From positions 62,001 to 126,000 of the forward strand of contig NZ_JAGKJI010000012.1 in the NCBI RefSeq assembly GCF_020329485.1: a DNA stretch of 64,000 nucleotides. Reading direction: 5' to 3'. Below are positions 51,801 through 60,840 of this stretch, piece by piece. Each line of letters opens with the position of its first letter. Within the stretch, counting starts at the first letter, position 1. Source of the stretch: Bradyrhizobium cenepequi. Lineage in GTDB: Bacteria; Pseudomonadota; Alphaproteobacteria; Rhizobiales; Xanthobacteraceae. Made by a program: the position numbers and the translations under genes. The notes beneath the pieces were generated by a model. It saw only the letters and a list, made by a program, of their open reading frames with translations, ran no database searches and was not told where the DNA came from.

Positions 51801-52579
51801 GCCAGCGACGGCAGGCGTTGGAAGCAAGCGGCATCAGCCGTGAGGTGGCCGAGCGCCGCGCGAGCAATCGCGTGTTTGGCTCAAAGCCGGGCGCCTATGG
51901 CGCGGGGCTGCAAGCCTTGATCGACGAGGGGGGCTGGGACGATCGCGCCGATCTCGCTGACGTCTATCTGGATTGGAGCGGCTATTCCTATGGCGCTGGC
52001 GCCGAGGGGAGCGCTGCCCGTGATGATCTTGTCGCGCGGCTGGCCGACGTTGACCTGATCGCGCAGGCCCAGGACAATCGCGAGCACGATATTCTGGACT
52101 CTGACGACTACTATCAGTTCATGGGCGGACTGGCGGCAACTGTGTCGACATTGCGCGGGAAGGCAGCCCGCATTGCGCATATCGATACGTCGCGGCCCGA
52201 GATGCCGGCGGTACGGCCGCTGGCGCATGAGATATCGCGCGTCGTACGGGGCCGCGCCACCAACCCGAAATGGATCGCCGGCGTCATGCGACACGGCTAC
52301 AAGGGCGCATTCGAGATGGCAGCCACGGTGGATTATCTGTTCGGCTTTGCCGCCTCGACCGATGCGGTCTCAAATCATCACTTTGATCAGTTGTTCGCGG
52401 CCTATCTCGAAGACGACCGGGTGCGAATTTTCATCGAGCAGTCCAATCCGGCGGCGCTCCGCGAGATGGCTGCCCGGTTCGCCGAAGCCATCAGGCGCGG
52501 ATTATGGACGCCACGCTCCAATCGCGCCGCCGACCTGATCGCCGAAAACCTGCACGAAGCAAAGAGAGAGATCGCATGA
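48869..52579 (+). CDS. cobN: Cobaltochelatase large subunit CobN
   Basis: At 1236 residues it matches CobN (about 1270). It inserts cobalt into hydrogenobyrinate diamide together with CobS and CobT chelatase subunits, which are not in this window. Recognisable parts are ANYPNRDGRLANGVGLDTP near 370, the KHGNLEWLPGKSTGLSADCL region near 540, GPLPHLYPFIVNDPGEGIQA, and the C-terminal DDYYQFMGGLAATVSTL and NPKWIAGVMRHGYKGAFEM. AAAGGCGAGC precedes the ATG. The stop overlaps cobO as ATGA. The presence of CobN shows the aerobic route. Confidence 0.96.
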   Translation: MHLKLDSGGSIDDGDVARDLGQETADIVILSAADSDLAAFGAAHAALPSNFPSLRLTNLLALGHPASVDLYVERTLSEAKIVVLRMLGGESYWPHGVESLRRDAIQRRTRFACIPGETDWNATLAARGTLGADDTYELWRYCTEGGIDNARLALRFAAHLIGHGSKPPSARPMPAAGFWNNEPTVDERPNAVVIFYRALVAGGDTAAIDALCSALTARGLDAVGLYVTSLKDERSIAFLRTALAAHPPEIIVNATAFATATARENAGVLSETDCPVLQVAQAGMSRRNWEGSTRGLNPRDLAMHVVLPEVDGRIFANAIAFKEAGPSLGSFTPTTFQPVEDRVQATADLAAAWVRLRRTPASRRRVAIVLANYPNRDGRLANGVGLDTPQSLIGILAAMRNEEYEISGAPYDAADMMRLLQEGPTNALEGRALRRGGASWPLAEYEAAFGALPLNVRRAVTERWGNPARDPHVTDGVFRLGLHRFGNIVVGVQPARGYNIDPKSTYHDPDLVPPHHYLAFYLWLRRVFDAHAIVHLGKHGNLEWLPGKSTGLSADCLPDAVLGPLPHLYPFIVNDPGEGIQAKRRTSAVIVDHLTPPITRAGLHDDLARLESMVDEYSVATGIDPKRAAVIAEDILSTARAQRLDADVNLTRDMPVGEALRALDAHLCDIKEMQIRDGLHVFGHAPDPKQCADLLVSIARVPRSDRKAEDASLHRSLALDLGLADFDPLTRDLAGTFTGPRPAVLAEFGSHVWRTTGDTVERIEELALQLVSGGMKPDPSWVRTKAVLNWIETRLRRSIDASPAQEMAALLRGLDGRFVPPGPSGAPTRGRPDVLPTGRNFFAVDVRAVPTPSAWRIGQLAAERLVESFWQETGEWPRTIALSAWGTANMRTGGDDVAQALALLGVRPTWEETSGRVTGFAITSLSELKRPRIDVTFRVSGLFRDAFPTQMDIVASAVAAVAALDEPDDANPIAVNVRQRRQALEASGISREVAERRASNRVFGSKPGAYGAGLQALIDEGGWDDRADLADVYLDWSGYSYGAGAEGSAARDDLVARLADVDLIAQAQDNREHDILDSDDYYQFMGGLAATVSTLRGKAARIAHIDTSRPEMPAVRPLAHEISRVVRGRATNPKWIAGVMRHGYKGAFEMAATVDYLFGFAASTDAVSNHHFDQLFAAYLEDDRVRIFIEQSNPAALREMAARFAEAIRRGLWTPRSNRAADLIAENLHEAKREIA

Positions 52580-53205
52580 CGAATCCATCCCACGCGACTG
52601 ACGACGAGAACGCCCGCCATCGCGAGAAGGCCCGCAAGCACAAGGCCGCGCGCGACAAGATCATGGCGACCAAGACCGGGGAAAAGGGCCTGCTGATCGT
52701 CCATACCGGTACCGGCAAGGGCAAGACATCAGCCGCGCTCGGAATGGTGTTTCGGCACATCGGTCACGGCTATCCCGTCGCCGTGGTGCAATTCACGAAG
52801 TCGCCGAAATGGGACACGGGAGAAGCGCGGCTATTGGCCAGGTTTCCAGACCTCGTGACCTTGCATGTGATGGGGGAGGGCTTCACCTGGGAAACCCAGG
52901 ATCGCGAGCGCGACATTGCAGCCGCCCGGAAAGGCTGGGAGCGCGCCAAGGAGTTGATCCGCGACGACCGCCATCGCATGATCCTCTTGGATGAGCTCAA
53001 CATTGTCCTCCGTTACGATTATCTTCCGATCGACGAGGTCCTCGCCTTTCTCCGTGACGAGAAGCCGGCCGACAAGCACGTCGTCATCACCGGTCGCAAC
53101 GCGCACGCCTCGCTGATCGAGATGGCCGATCTGGTGACCGAGATGACGCTGGTCAAGCATCCGTTCCGAGCCGGTGTGAAGGCCCAGAAAGGGGTCGAAT
53201 TCTGA
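52576..53205 (+). CDS. cobO: Cob(I)yrinic acid a,c-diamide adenosyltransferase
   Basis: A 209-residue CobA/CobO-type corrinoid adenosyltransferase. A charged N-terminal helix precedes the P-loop [15 protein letters not shown] at 43-57. [30 protein letters not shown] and [15 protein letters not shown] follow in family order, and [20 protein letters not shown] near the end. It transfers the 5'-deoxyadenosyl group from ATP to the corrin cobalt. It overlaps cobN by four bases and cobQ by one. The N-terminal ATG at 52576 is supported by AAGAGAGAG. Confidence 0.96.
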   Translation: MTNPSHATDDENARHREKARKHKAARDKIMATKTGEKGLLIVHTGTGKGKTSAALGMVFRHIGHGYPVAVVQFTKSPKWDTGEARLLARFPDLVTLHVMGEGFTWETQDRERDIAAARKGWERAKELIRDDRHRMILLDELNIVLRYDYLPIDEVLAFLRDEKPADKHVVITGRNAHASLIEMADLVTEMTLVKHPFRAGVKAQKGVEF

Positions 53206-54692
53206 TGGCACGGCCGACACCGGCGCTGATGATCCAGGCCACCGGATCGAATGCGGGGAAGTCGACTGTCGTCGCGGGCCTGGCGCGGCTGCTGGTGAGG
53301 CGCGGCCTCAAGGTCGCGCCGTTCAAGCCGCAGAATATGTCGAACAATGCAGCCGTCGCAGTGGATGGCGGCGAGATCGGCCGCGCGCAGGCGGTGCAGG
53401 CGCGCGCCGCGCGGATGCCGCCCAGCGTTCACATGAACCCGGTGCTGCTGAAGCCCGAGACCGACACAGGGGCGCAGGTGATCGTGCAGGGCAAACGACG
53501 CAGCACGCTTCGCGCGGCCGACTATCTCGGAAAGAAGGCGGCGCTGCTGCCCGCGGTGCTCGACAGTTTTGCGCATCTCGCTCGCGCCGCAGATATCGTG
53601 CTCGTCGAAGGCGCCGGCAGCCCGGCCGAGATCAATCTGCGCGCTGGCGACATCGCCAACATGGGATTCGCCACGGCAGCCGATGTACCGGTGGTGCTGC
53701 TCGGCGATATCGACCGCGGCGGCGTCATCGCAAGTCTTGTGGGGACCCATCTCGTGTTGGAAGCGGAGGAGCGCGCGCGGACTCGCGGCTTCCTGATCAA
53801 CAAGTTCCGCGGCGATCCCAGGCTGTTCGACCAGGGACTTGAAGCCGTGACGCGTCTGACCGGTTGGCCCTCGCTCGGCGTGGTGCCGTGGCTGCCTCAG
53901 GCCGCCTGGCTGCCTGCCGAGGACGCCATTGATCTCGATCGCGCGCAGACGTCTTCCGCGCAGAAGGTCATCGCCGTTCCCGTGCTTGGACGTATCGCCA
54001 ATTTCGACGATCTGGACCCGTTGGGCATGGAGCCCGGCGTCAGGCTGGTGTTCGTGAGGCCAGGCGAGCCGATCCCGGCTGACGCCGATGTCGTGATCCT
54101 GCCCGGCAGCAAATCGACGATCGGCGATCTCGCCTTCCTGCGCGCGCAGGGCTGGGATATCGACATCAAGGCGCATGCCAGGCGCGGCGGGCAGGTGCTC
54201 GGCCTGTGCGGCGGCTACCAGATGCTCGGCCGGACGATCGCCGATCCCGATGGCATCGATGGCCCGGCAGGCACGGTGGAGGGGCTCGGGCTGCTCGATA
54301 TCGCCACGACCATGGGTGCCGACAAATCGACGACGCTCGTGCGGGGTATTCATTGCGCCACAGGCAGCCCGATCGAGGGCTACGAGATCCATCTTGGCCG
54401 CACCGGCGGTGAAGATTGCGTGCGCCCGGTGGTCATGATCGACGGTCGTCCCGATGGCGCCAGCTCGGCCGATGGCCGCGTGCAGGGGACGTATCTGCAT
54501 GGGCTGTTCGTCAATGACGCTTTCCGAAAGGCGTGGCTCGCCAATCTCGGGGTCGCCTCGTCTGTTGCTTACGAGGCAAAGATCGAGGCCGCGCTTGACG
54601 CGCTGGCCGATCATCTGGAAGCGCATCTCGACATTGACCGCATGTTGGAGATCGCAAGGAGCCGTCAAACCACCAGCGCCAGCGCGGCATAG
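53205..54692 (+). CDS. cobQ: Cobyric acid synthase
   Basis: A 495-residue glutamine-dependent amidase that converts adenosylcobyrinic diamide to cobyric acid. The N-terminal synthetase domain has [19 protein letters not shown] and [11 protein letters not shown], then FVNEGAGSP-type [18 protein letters not shown] and [15 protein letters not shown]. The C-terminal class I glutaminase domain has [16 protein letters not shown], nucleophile Cys335 in [11 protein letters not shown] and the catalytic His near 432 (YLHGLF). It overlaps cobO by one base and its end overlaps the convergent cobD gene by 28 bases. Confidence 0.96.
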   Translation: MARPTPALMIQATGSNAGKSTVVAGLARLLVRRGLKVAPFKPQNMSNNAAVAVDGGEIGRAQAVQARAARMPPSVHMNPVLLKPETDTGAQVIVQGKRRSTLRAADYLGKKAALLPAVLDSFAHLARAADIVLVEGAGSPAEINLRAGDIANMGFATAADVPVVLLGDIDRGGVIASLVGTHLVLEAEERARTRGFLINKFRGDPRLFDQGLEAVTRLTGWPSLGVVPWLPQAAWLPAEDAIDLDRAQTSSAQKVIAVPVLGRIANFDDLDPLGMEPGVRLVFVRPGEPIPADADVVILPGSKSTIGDLAFLRAQGWDIDIKAHARRGGQVLGLCGGYQMLGRTIADPDGIDGPAGTVEGLGLLDIATTMGADKSTTLVRGIHCATGSPIEGYEIHLGRTGGEDCVRPVVMIDGRPDGASSADGRVQGTYLHGLFVNDAFRKAWLANLGVASSVAYEAKIEAALDALADHLEAHLDIDRMLEIARSRQTTSASAA

Positions 54693-55636
54693 ATCGCTGC
54701 TTCCAGCGAGCAGGCGGCAATCAGCAAATTGAGTGCGCGGCGGATGTCGGCAGCACCGGCGTCAAACCGCGCGCCGGCGTTGAGGAAGGGATCATCGACG
54801 AGGCGATCGCCATAACTGCGGGGGCCAACCAGGGCGAGACCGAGCGCGCCCGCCATGGCGCTTTCCGGCCAGCCCGCGTTCGGCGAGCGGTGCTTTGAAG
54901 CGTCGCGCCACATCACCTTGAAGGCCTGCGCCGCGGAGCCACCTGCGATCGGCGCCACCAGCGCGATCAGCACAGCAGCCAATCTTGCAGGCGCAAGGTT
55001 GAGCAGATCGTCAAGCCGCGCCGCCGCCCAGCCAAAGGATTCATATTGGGCACTGCGATGGCCGATCATCGAATCCGCGGTATTGACGACCTTGTAGACG
55101 AGCAACCCCGGCAGCCCCAGCAGAGCAAGCCAGAACAGAGGCGCGACCACGCCGTCGGAAAAATTCTCCGCGCAGGATTCGATCGCTGCACGCGAGACGC
55201 CGCTGGCATCGAGCTGTTCCGGATCGCGGCCGACGATCATGGAGACCGCGCGCCTTGCCTCGGCAAGTCCGCTGTCGGTGAAAGCCGAGACGACCCGGCT
55301 GACATGCTGATAGAGGCTCCGCTGCGCGATCAGGATGGAGGCCAGGAGTCCCTGGGCTACGTGTCCGAGCGGCGTCGATCCCAGCGCGGCTTCCAGCAGC
55401 AAGCCGAGGCTTCCGCAGGTCGCGACCAGCACGCCGGTGGTTAGGCAGCCCGCGGCCTTGCGCTGTGCGGCCGACCATTGCTCGCGGTTCAGCGTGCGAT
55501 CGAGCAGGTTGATGGCCAAGCCCATCAGAGCTACCGGATGAGGGAAGCGGCGCCACAGCAAATCCGGATCGCCGATCAGCGCATCGAACGCAATCGCCAG
55601 CACAACGATCAAGATCGTGTCGCTTCCAGTCAGCAT
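54665..55636 (-). CDS. cobD: Adenosylcobinamide-phosphate synthase (CbiB family)
   Basis: A 323-residue membrane protein with four to five hydrophobic segments. [20 protein letters not shown] at the start, [20 protein letters not shown] near 133, [20 protein letters not shown] near 155 and [19 protein letters not shown] near 188 are the conserved blocks. It attaches aminopropanol phosphate to cobyric acid. The name follows the Pseudomonas scheme; Salmonella calls it CbiB. It follows the BtuF-like gene by one base, so both are in one minus-strand unit. Confidence 0.94.
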   Translation of the reverse strand: MLTGSDTILIVVLAIAFDALIGDPDLLWRRFPHPVALMGLAINLLDRTLNREQWSAAQRKAAGCLTTGVLVATCGSLGLLLEAALGSTPLGHVAQGLLASILIAQRSLYQHVSRVVSAFTDSGLAEARRAVSMIVGRDPEQLDASGVSRAAIESCAENFSDGVVAPLFWLALLGLPGLLVYKVVNTADSMIGHRSAQYESFGWAAARLDDLLNLAPARLAAVLIALVAPIAGGSAAQAFKVMWRDASKHRSPNAGWPESAMAGALGLALVGPRSYGDRLVDDPFLNAGARFDAGAADIRRALNLLIAACSLEAAIYAALALVV

Positions 55637-55637
55637 C

Positions 55638-56498
55638 TCATCGCGCCACGCGGTTTAGTTCGGCGACGAGGCGTTCCAGCGCGTCCGAAAGCATCGGCCC
55701 GCCGCAGACGGTCAGCCTGTCGGAAACGACCAGGCGTTTCGATGGCGGATAGAAGCGTTCTAGCGCCGGATGCAGCAGGAATGCTTGGCCTTCGTCTTCC
55801 GCGAAGTCGCCGCTATCGGACACGAGCAGCAGATCGGGTCTGAGGTTGACGATCGCCTCCAGCGACGCGAAGCCTCCGAGCTTGTTGCCGAGGTCACTTG
55901 CCGCGTTCTTCAAGCCAATCGTGGCGAGCATGGAACTGATCAAGCTGCCACCACCCGAGACCCAGCCGCGCCGCGACAAGGCCAGCACGCGATAGGGTCG
56001 CTGCGATACCGCCTCCTTCGCATGCTGGATTGCCGTATCCAGTCGCCGTATTTCGGATGCGGCGCGATCCATCTGGTGCAGGAGTTCGCCCATCTGCCGA
56101 ATCTGGCTCTTCGCGTCTGCCAGCGAACGCACAGCATCGAATTCGACCACGCGGACGCCGCTGTCCTTCAGCAGTTCGCGCGTTGCACGCTTGGTGAACC
56201 TGCCGGCGACTACGGCGTCCGGTTGCAGGATCAGGACATCTTCGGCTTCACCCGACAGGCGAGGGTAGGCTGCGGCCGTCTTCGCGTTCCAGGAGCGGGC
56301 GGGGTCGCGCGAATAGGGACTGAGGCCAAGAATCTGGCTTGGATCGGCCAGGGCCAACAGCAGTTGGTCCGTGCAAACATTGATGGAAGCGACGCGTGGC
56401 AGATCGCTTGCATGAGCGACATGGGCTCCGAACAGTGCTGCGGTCAACGAGAACGTTGCGCAAACAAGGGTCTCGCGCAGGACCGCGATTGATGGCAT
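55638..56498 (-). CDS. BtuF-like periplasmic cobalamin-binding protein
   Basis: A 286-residue class III solute-binding protein. Residues 1-30 are a signal peptide ending near AHVAHASDLP. RVASINVCTDQLLLALADP is the usual first strand and helix, EDVLILQPDAVVAG the second lobe entry, a long connecting helix lies near 125-155, and GGFASLEAIVNLRPDLLLVS follows. These match BtuF/FecB-type proteins. The genes for a BtuC permease and BtuD ATPase are not in this window. The ATG chosen is ten bases from the divergent cobC start; a far longer frame upstream is antisense to cobC. Confidence 0.85.
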   Translation of the reverse strand: MPSIAVLRETLVCATFSLTAALFGAHVAHASDLPRVASINVCTDQLLLALADPSQILGLSPYSRDPARSWNAKTAAAYPRLSGEAEDVLILQPDAVVAGRFTKRATRELLKDSGVRVVEFDAVRSLADAKSQIRQMGELLHQMDRAASEIRRLDTAIQHAKEAVSQRPYRVLALSRRGWVSGGGSLISSMLATIGLKNAASDLGNKLGGFASLEAIVNLRPDLLLVSDSGDFAEDEGQAFLLHPALERFYPPSKRLVVSDRLTVCGGPMLSDALERLVAELNRVAR

Positions 56499-56507
56499 GA
56501 AGCGATC

Positions 56508-57497
56508 ATGAAGCACGGCGGTGATCTGACGGAAGCCATTGCGCGCCATGGCGGCGAGCCTGCGGACTGGCTCGACCTGTCGACCGGCATCAATCCCTGG
56601 CCGTGGACCATTCCGCACCCGATTCCAGGGAGTGCATGGACGCGCTTGCCATCGCGTGCCGACGAGCAGGACCTGCTCGCCGCCGCGCGCGAAGCCTACG
56701 GTGCGCCCGACGATGCGGGTATAGCGGCCGCCGCCGGCACCCAGACTCTCATTCAGTGGATCCCGTATCTCGCCGGTCCCGGAGCGGTTGCGATCGTCAC
56801 GCCAACCTATGGCGAGCATTCGGCCGCGTGGAGCAGCGGAGGCCGGGAGATCATCGCCGTGAATGATCTCTCCGCACTGCCTGAACGCGCCGTTCACGCT
56901 GTCGTCGTTAGTCCCAACAATCCGGATGGACGTGTCACGGATGGCGAGGCGCTCCGGCGCACCGCCGAGCGGCTCGATCGTCGCGGTGGCTGGCTGGTCG
57001 TCGACGAGGCCTTTGCCGATGTCGATCCCGGCGTCAGCGCTGCCGCGATGAGCGCCGAGCTTCCCATCCTCGTGCTGCGCTCCTTCGGCAAGTTCTATGG
57101 GCTCGCCGGACTTCGTCTTGGTTTCGTAATCGGCCGACGCGATATCGTCGAGCGTATCGCCGCGGCGCTGGGTCCATGGCCGGTATCCGGCCCGGCGCTT
57201 CATCTCGGTACGGCCGCTCTGCGGGATCGATCCTGGGCTGATGCGATGCGTGCGAAGCTCGCTCGTGAGGCCAAGAAGCTGGATCATGTTCTGACAGCGG
57301 CCGGCCTTCAGCTTGTCGGAGGGACCACGCTCTTTCGCCTTGCCTCCCATTCCGATGCTCCGACTTTGCACGCCGAATTGGCGCGGCGACACATCTGGTG
57401 CCGCAGCCTCGACGGGGCGCGCGAATGGCTGCGATTTGGCCTTGCGTCGGACGATGGTCTCAATCGCCTGGCCAGCGCGCTTCATTCGATCAAATAG
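56508..57497 (+). CDS. cobC: Threonine-phosphate decarboxylase / aminotransferase-like CobC
   Basis: A 329-residue fold-type I PLP enzyme. MKHGGDLTEAIARHGGEPAD and LDLSTGINPWPW open it, VVVSPNNPDGRVTDGEAL and WLVVDEAFADVDP supply the cofactor Asn and Asp, and SFGKFYGLAGLRLGF holds the PLP Lys near 194, with the Arg of RLGF. It produces the (R)-1-amino-2-propanol phosphate linker of the nucleotide loop. The name follows the Pseudomonas scheme (Salmonella CobD). Divergent from the BtuF-like gene with only nine bases between starts, so promoters overlap the coding ends. Confidence 0.93.
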   Translation: MKHGGDLTEAIARHGGEPADWLDLSTGINPWPWTIPHPIPGSAWTRLPSRADEQDLLAAAREAYGAPDDAGIAAAAGTQTLIQWIPYLAGPGAVAIVTPTYGEHSAAWSSGGREIIAVNDLSALPERAVHAVVVSPNNPDGRVTDGEALRRTAERLDRRGGWLVVDEAFADVDPGVSAAAMSAELPILVLRSFGKFYGLAGLRLGFVIGRRDIVERIAAALGPWPVSGPALHLGTAALRDRSWADAMRAKLAREAKKLDHVLTAAGLQLVGGTTLFRLASHSDAPTLHAELARRHIWCRSLDGAREWLRFGLASDDGLNRLASALHSIK

Positions 57498-57528
57498 CAT
57501 ATCCCGCGCGTCAATCATCACGTCCGAT

Positions 57529-59595
57529 TCACCAGTGGGCACTAAAGCCGGCATATGCAGCGGGGCCGGTCGTGCCATAGTTGAACACTTCCTGATAGTG
57601 CTCATTGAAAATGTTCTCGCCGCGCATGAACACCTTCCAGGTCTGGTCGATCTTGTATTCAGTATAGAGATCGACGCGCACGTAGGGGTCAAGCGGCAGC
57701 GTCTCGTTTGAACCGCTGTAGCGCTTGGATACCGCAAGCACGCGGGGCTCGATCAGCCAGTCCTTGATCGGTGTGATCGGCAACGAGAATCGCGCCAGGT
57801 TTTCCGGCCGGCGCGACAGCGTCAACCCGGTCGAAAGATCCTTGGCCTGCAGATAGGTATAGGCGGCGTTGAATCGCAGGAAGCCCGGCAGGATATCGAC
57901 ATTGACGCCAAGCTCAACTCCGTCGGTTTCGGCACGCGAGACGTTCACATAGTGCCCGAGCGGATGTGCCGTATCGATCACGAAGTCGATCAGGTTGCTG
58001 AACCTGTTGCCGAAGCCCGTCAGCGAAACCACGACGCGGCCTCCGAACAGGTTTTGGTCGATGCCGGCGTCGTAGCCGAAGCTCTCTTCGGGGCTAAGCG
58101 CGGAATTGCCGTAGGTCGGCGCATAGAGCTGATAGAGCGTGGGGGCCTTGGCGCCTGTCCCGGCGCTCGCATGCAGCTTGGTGTTGGTCTCCGCGATCGT
58201 GTAAGCCGCGGTGGCTCGCCATGTCTCGAACCGCGCGACGTCGACGACGTCGTCGACCCGGCCGCCCATCGTGATGTTGAGCCGTTCGCCGATCGGCAGT
58301 TGCCAGAGTGCGAAGACCGAATTCGTGTCCTGCGTCCCCGCGAGCTGTGGCGTCGGCGCTCCGGGAATCGGCAGCAGTTTGGTGGTGGAGGTGCTCGCAG
58401 TTTCGTGCTGCACGCGCGATCCGACGATGATCGATCCGAGCGGGCCGACCTTCAGGTTGCCCTGATATTCCAGGCCGGTGCTGTCGCCGACGAAATTGGA
58501 GAGGATGGACGTGGTGTTCTGCGGCAGCTTGTTGATCTTGTAGGTGACATCGTCGAACGAGCGGTCGATATGCGTCTCAAATGCGCTCACGCTGTGGGTG
58601 AGAATGCCGCCAAACGTGTCGAACGAGGCGCGTCCCCAGACCTGTTCGAGAAGGCGCGTCGCGCTCGACGGCGTGTCCGGGAACGTTCCGCTGGCCTGGT
58701 CGTAGGCGGACCGCGTGAACGAGGCCAGCATGCCCGTCTCCAGGCGTACGCCTTCGCCGGCGTCGTAGCCGACGCGTGCCGAACCGCCGACGCGGTCGAA
58801 GCCATCGCGCTCGAGCGGGCCATACTTCGCCTCGAGCGCGGGGATGCGATAGCCGTAGCGCGAAAAGCCGTTGCTGTGCTGGCCGCTTCCCGTGAATGCG
58901 TAGGACCACGGCCCCGAGGTTCCGATCAGCGATGCGCTGCTGGCCGCCGTGCCGTAACTTCCCCCCTCGGTGCGAACGTCGAATTGCGCCGGACCGGTGC
59001 CCTTCTTGGTGATGATGTTGACCACGCCGCCCATCGCATCCGACCCATAGAGTGCGCTCTGCGGTCCCTTCAGCACCTCGATTCGCTCGATCGCGCTCGG
59101 GGCGAACATCGCAAAATCGAAATCGCCGCTGGCGGCGGTGGGATCGTTGACCCTGATACCATCGATCATGACCAGCGTCTGACCGGTATCGGCGCCTCGC
59201 AAGCGCACATTGGTCGTCGCGCCCGGTCCGCCGCTTTCGGTGATATCGAGCCCGGGCACTGTCCGCAGCGCGTCGACGAGCGAGGTCGGATTGCTGGTCG
59301 CGAGCATTTCGTTCGTGACCACGCTGACCGAGCTTCCGGTCCGGCTCGTGGGCTCCAGCGTCCGGTCGGGGGTGACAACCACCTCGGAAGCCGCCGGACG
59401 AGCCTCGCTGCTTGGCGCCGGGCGCGCAGGATGAGTCGTTGAAGACGTTCGCTTGTTCCTCGAGGCTGGCTTGGACCGGGCCTCTGGATTGACGATGACC
59501 GCAGGGAGTTGTTCAGGACGCGATTGAGCCATCGCGCCAGTGTGACCGCATGCAGCAACGGCCGCACACACGGCAAGAAAACGCCGCAAGCCCAT
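57529..59595 (-). CDS. btuB: TonB-dependent outer-membrane vitamin B12 receptor (BtuB-like)
   Basis: The 688-residue product has a signal peptide at 1-23 and a linker of about 45 residues. The TonB-box-like SEVVVTPDRTLEP near 70 leads into the plug: LVDALRTVPGLDITESGG, TNVRLRGADTGQTLVMIDG and VLKGPQSALYGSDAMGGV. The barrel ends with an aromatic Trp (AYAGFSAHW). BtuB-like size and a cobalamin riboswitch 50 bases upstream make cobalamin or another corrinoid the likely cargo. AAAGGG precedes the ATG. Convergent with cobC, 31 bases apart. Confidence 0.93.
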   Translation of the reverse strand: MGLRRFLAVCAAVAACGHTGAMAQSRPEQLPAVIVNPEARSKPASRNKRTSSTTHPARPAPSSEARPAASEVVVTPDRTLEPTSRTGSSVSVVTNEMLATSNPTSLVDALRTVPGLDITESGGPGATTNVRLRGADTGQTLVMIDGIRVNDPTAASGDFDFAMFAPSAIERIEVLKGPQSALYGSDAMGGVVNIITKKGTGPAQFDVRTEGGSYGTAASSASLIGTSGPWSYAFTGSGQHSNGFSRYGYRIPALEAKYGPLERDGFDRVGGSARVGYDAGEGVRLETGMLASFTRSAYDQASGTFPDTPSSATRLLEQVWGRASFDTFGGILTHSVSAFETHIDRSFDDVTYKINKLPQNTTSILSNFVGDSTGLEYQGNLKVGPLGSIIVGSRVQHETASTSTTKLLPIPGAPTPQLAGTQDTNSVFALWQLPIGERLNITMGGRVDDVVDVARFETWRATAAYTIAETNTKLHASAGTGAKAPTLYQLYAPTYGNSALSPEESFGYDAGIDQNLFGGRVVVSLTGFGNRFSNLIDFVIDTAHPLGHYVNVSRAETDGVELGVNVDILPGFLRFNAAYTYLQAKDLSTGLTLSRRPENLARFSLPITPIKDWLIEPRVLAVSKRYSGSNETLPLDPYVRVDLYTEYKIDQTWKVFMRGENIFNEHYQEVFNYGTTGPAAYAGFSAHW

Positions 59596-59647
59596 GAATG
59601 CCCTTTCCGCCGACCCACCGTCGAACGAGTTTGATACCCGTCAACGG

Positions 59648-59808
59648 CCGGTCTCCTGGCTCGCGGTCGTCTCGCGATCCGCCTTCCCAAGCCTGCTTGG
59701 CAGGCCCAGTGGCATCCGGATCGCAGATATCCGCTTACAGTTGCGGGGGCAGCCGCGGCATTGGGAAGAGTCCCGCACCGCGTTCCCGTTTCACCCTTTG
59801 AGGGCACC
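59648..59808 (-). promoter_or_regulatory. Cobalamin riboswitch upstream of btuB
   Basis: Read on the minus strand, the blocks are GGTGCGGGACTCTTCCC, CTGCCCCCGCAACTGTAAGC, the B12-box-like GCCACTGGG, a helper hairpin GCCTGCCAAGCAGGC, and the closing CGCGAGCCAGGAGACC. It ends about 50 bases before the btuB start. Cobalamin binding should repress the receptor. This is the second copy of the element in the window, facing the other way. Confidence 0.95.
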
Positions 59809-60108
59809 GATGACGCCGGCAAAGAAGCACAAGGCCGAGCAAAATTCAAACCTGATAACGATCCTTCTGAAGCCGCGCTGCTCGCGACCTCGCGTTCGGC
59901 CGAACGAGCGTCGAGGCTGCATCGCAGGTGAGGCGCACGGCGCGGCCTGCAGAGATGGCGCCGGCTGAGGCGATGTCATCCATTGCCGGTCAAGCGCTGT
60001 CACGCGGTTTTCGCAAAGCCAAGTTACTGTCCAAAGGTTCAACCGGTAGCGGGGTGGGGCCTTGGCTCGAACAGCCGTGTTGTTCGTCGTCGAGCCGATC
60101 GATCAATC
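59809..60108. other. Intergenic region before the STN-FecI-FecR genes
   Basis: A 300-base gap between the btuB riboswitch and the signalling genes. It should hold promoters for both divergent units. No palindrome or clear sigma-factor site was recognised. Short plus-strand frames here are continuous with the STN gene but have no signal peptide or family features. Confidence 0.4.
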
Positions 60109-60840
60109 GTGACACCAGCAGTGACTCTCTTGCGTAGGCGCAGCATTCAATGCGTGCTGGTGGCGGGGTTGATTTGGGCGGCGGCAGGTTCGGTTCTTGG
60201 TGCCCAGCAATTGCCGTCGGTGCTCCGACAGTCCGATCAACCGACTGCATTCGACTTTCCTTCCGAACCCTTGGCGGTTGCGCTGGAGCGCCTCATGGCG
60301 GCGAGCAGCCTCGCGATCATCGTCGCTAGCGGGTTGACGGACGGGCGACAGTCCTCGTCGCTCAAGGGTAGCTTTACGCCTGAACAGGCGCTGCGCCGGA
60401 TGCTTGCGGGCACTGGCCTTGAGGCGCGCGCCGTCGGAAGCGGTCTCTTCACGCTTGTGCAGGGAACGGCAAGGCCCCCGCTGCCGCGTTTCATCGATTT
60501 TGCGGCTGCCGTCCAGGCAGCGGTCACAGACGCTTTATGTCGGCGAAGCGACGCGCGCCCGACCTCCTATCGCACCGTGATGCGTCTGTGGTTCGACCCT
60601 GCAGGCGTCGTGACGCGGGCAGAGCTTGGGCATTCGACGGGCGACCGCAAGCTCGACATGGCGGTGACGAGCACGTTGCAACACCTCGATGTCGGAGCGC
60701 CCCTTCCGTCCGGGCTCCCGCAACCCGTGAAGCTCGCCATCATGCCGCGCGCAACGGAGAGCGCGGCTTGTCCGGCGGAACGCCCAGGCCTTCGCGCGCA
60801 AGACGATTTCCGTTCGGTGGCGCAGGGAGCCGGCCGGTGA
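60109..60840 (+). CDS. Stand-alone STN-domain protein with a TonB-like C-terminal domain
   Basis: About 243 residues from a GTG start; the exact start is uncertain. A signal peptide (VLVAGLIWAAAGSVLGAQQ) is followed by an STN domain: DFPSEPLAVALERLMAASSL, LKGSFTPEQALRRMLAGTGL and AVGSGLFTLV. The second half, with YRTVMRLWFDPAGVVTRAEL and LDMAVTSTLQHL, resembles the C-terminal TonB domain. STN normally forms the signalling N-terminus of TonB-dependent transducers and contacts FecR. Here it is a separate periplasmic protein whose stop overlaps the fecI start as GTGA, so it may be the FecR partner for this system. Confidence 0.75.
   Translation: MTPAVTLLRRRSIQCVLVAGLIWAAAGSVLGAQQLPSVLRQSDQPTAFDFPSEPLAVALERLMAASSLAIIVASGLTDGRQSSSLKGSFTPEQALRRMLAGTGLEARAVGSGLFTLVQGTARPPLPRFIDFAAAVQAAVTDALCRRSDARPTSYRTVMRLWFDPAGVVTRAELGHSTGDRKLDMAVTSTLQHLDVGAPLPSGLPQPVKLAIMPRATESAACPAERPGLRAQDDFRSVAQGAGR

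Noticed and set aside
50183..51867. Two long minus-strand frames across cobN
   Set aside because: Both are antisense shadows of the conserved CobN coding sequence.
53019..54668. Open frame of 549 codons on the minus strand across cobO and cobQ
   Set aside because: It is antisense to two complete, recognisable cobalamin genes and has an Arg/His-rich composition typical of GC-rich shadow frames.
56499..57737. Upstream extension of the BtuF-like frame giving a 699-codon protein
   Set aside because: The extra 413 codons are antisense to cobC and btuB ends. The signal peptide begins at the ATG at 56498.
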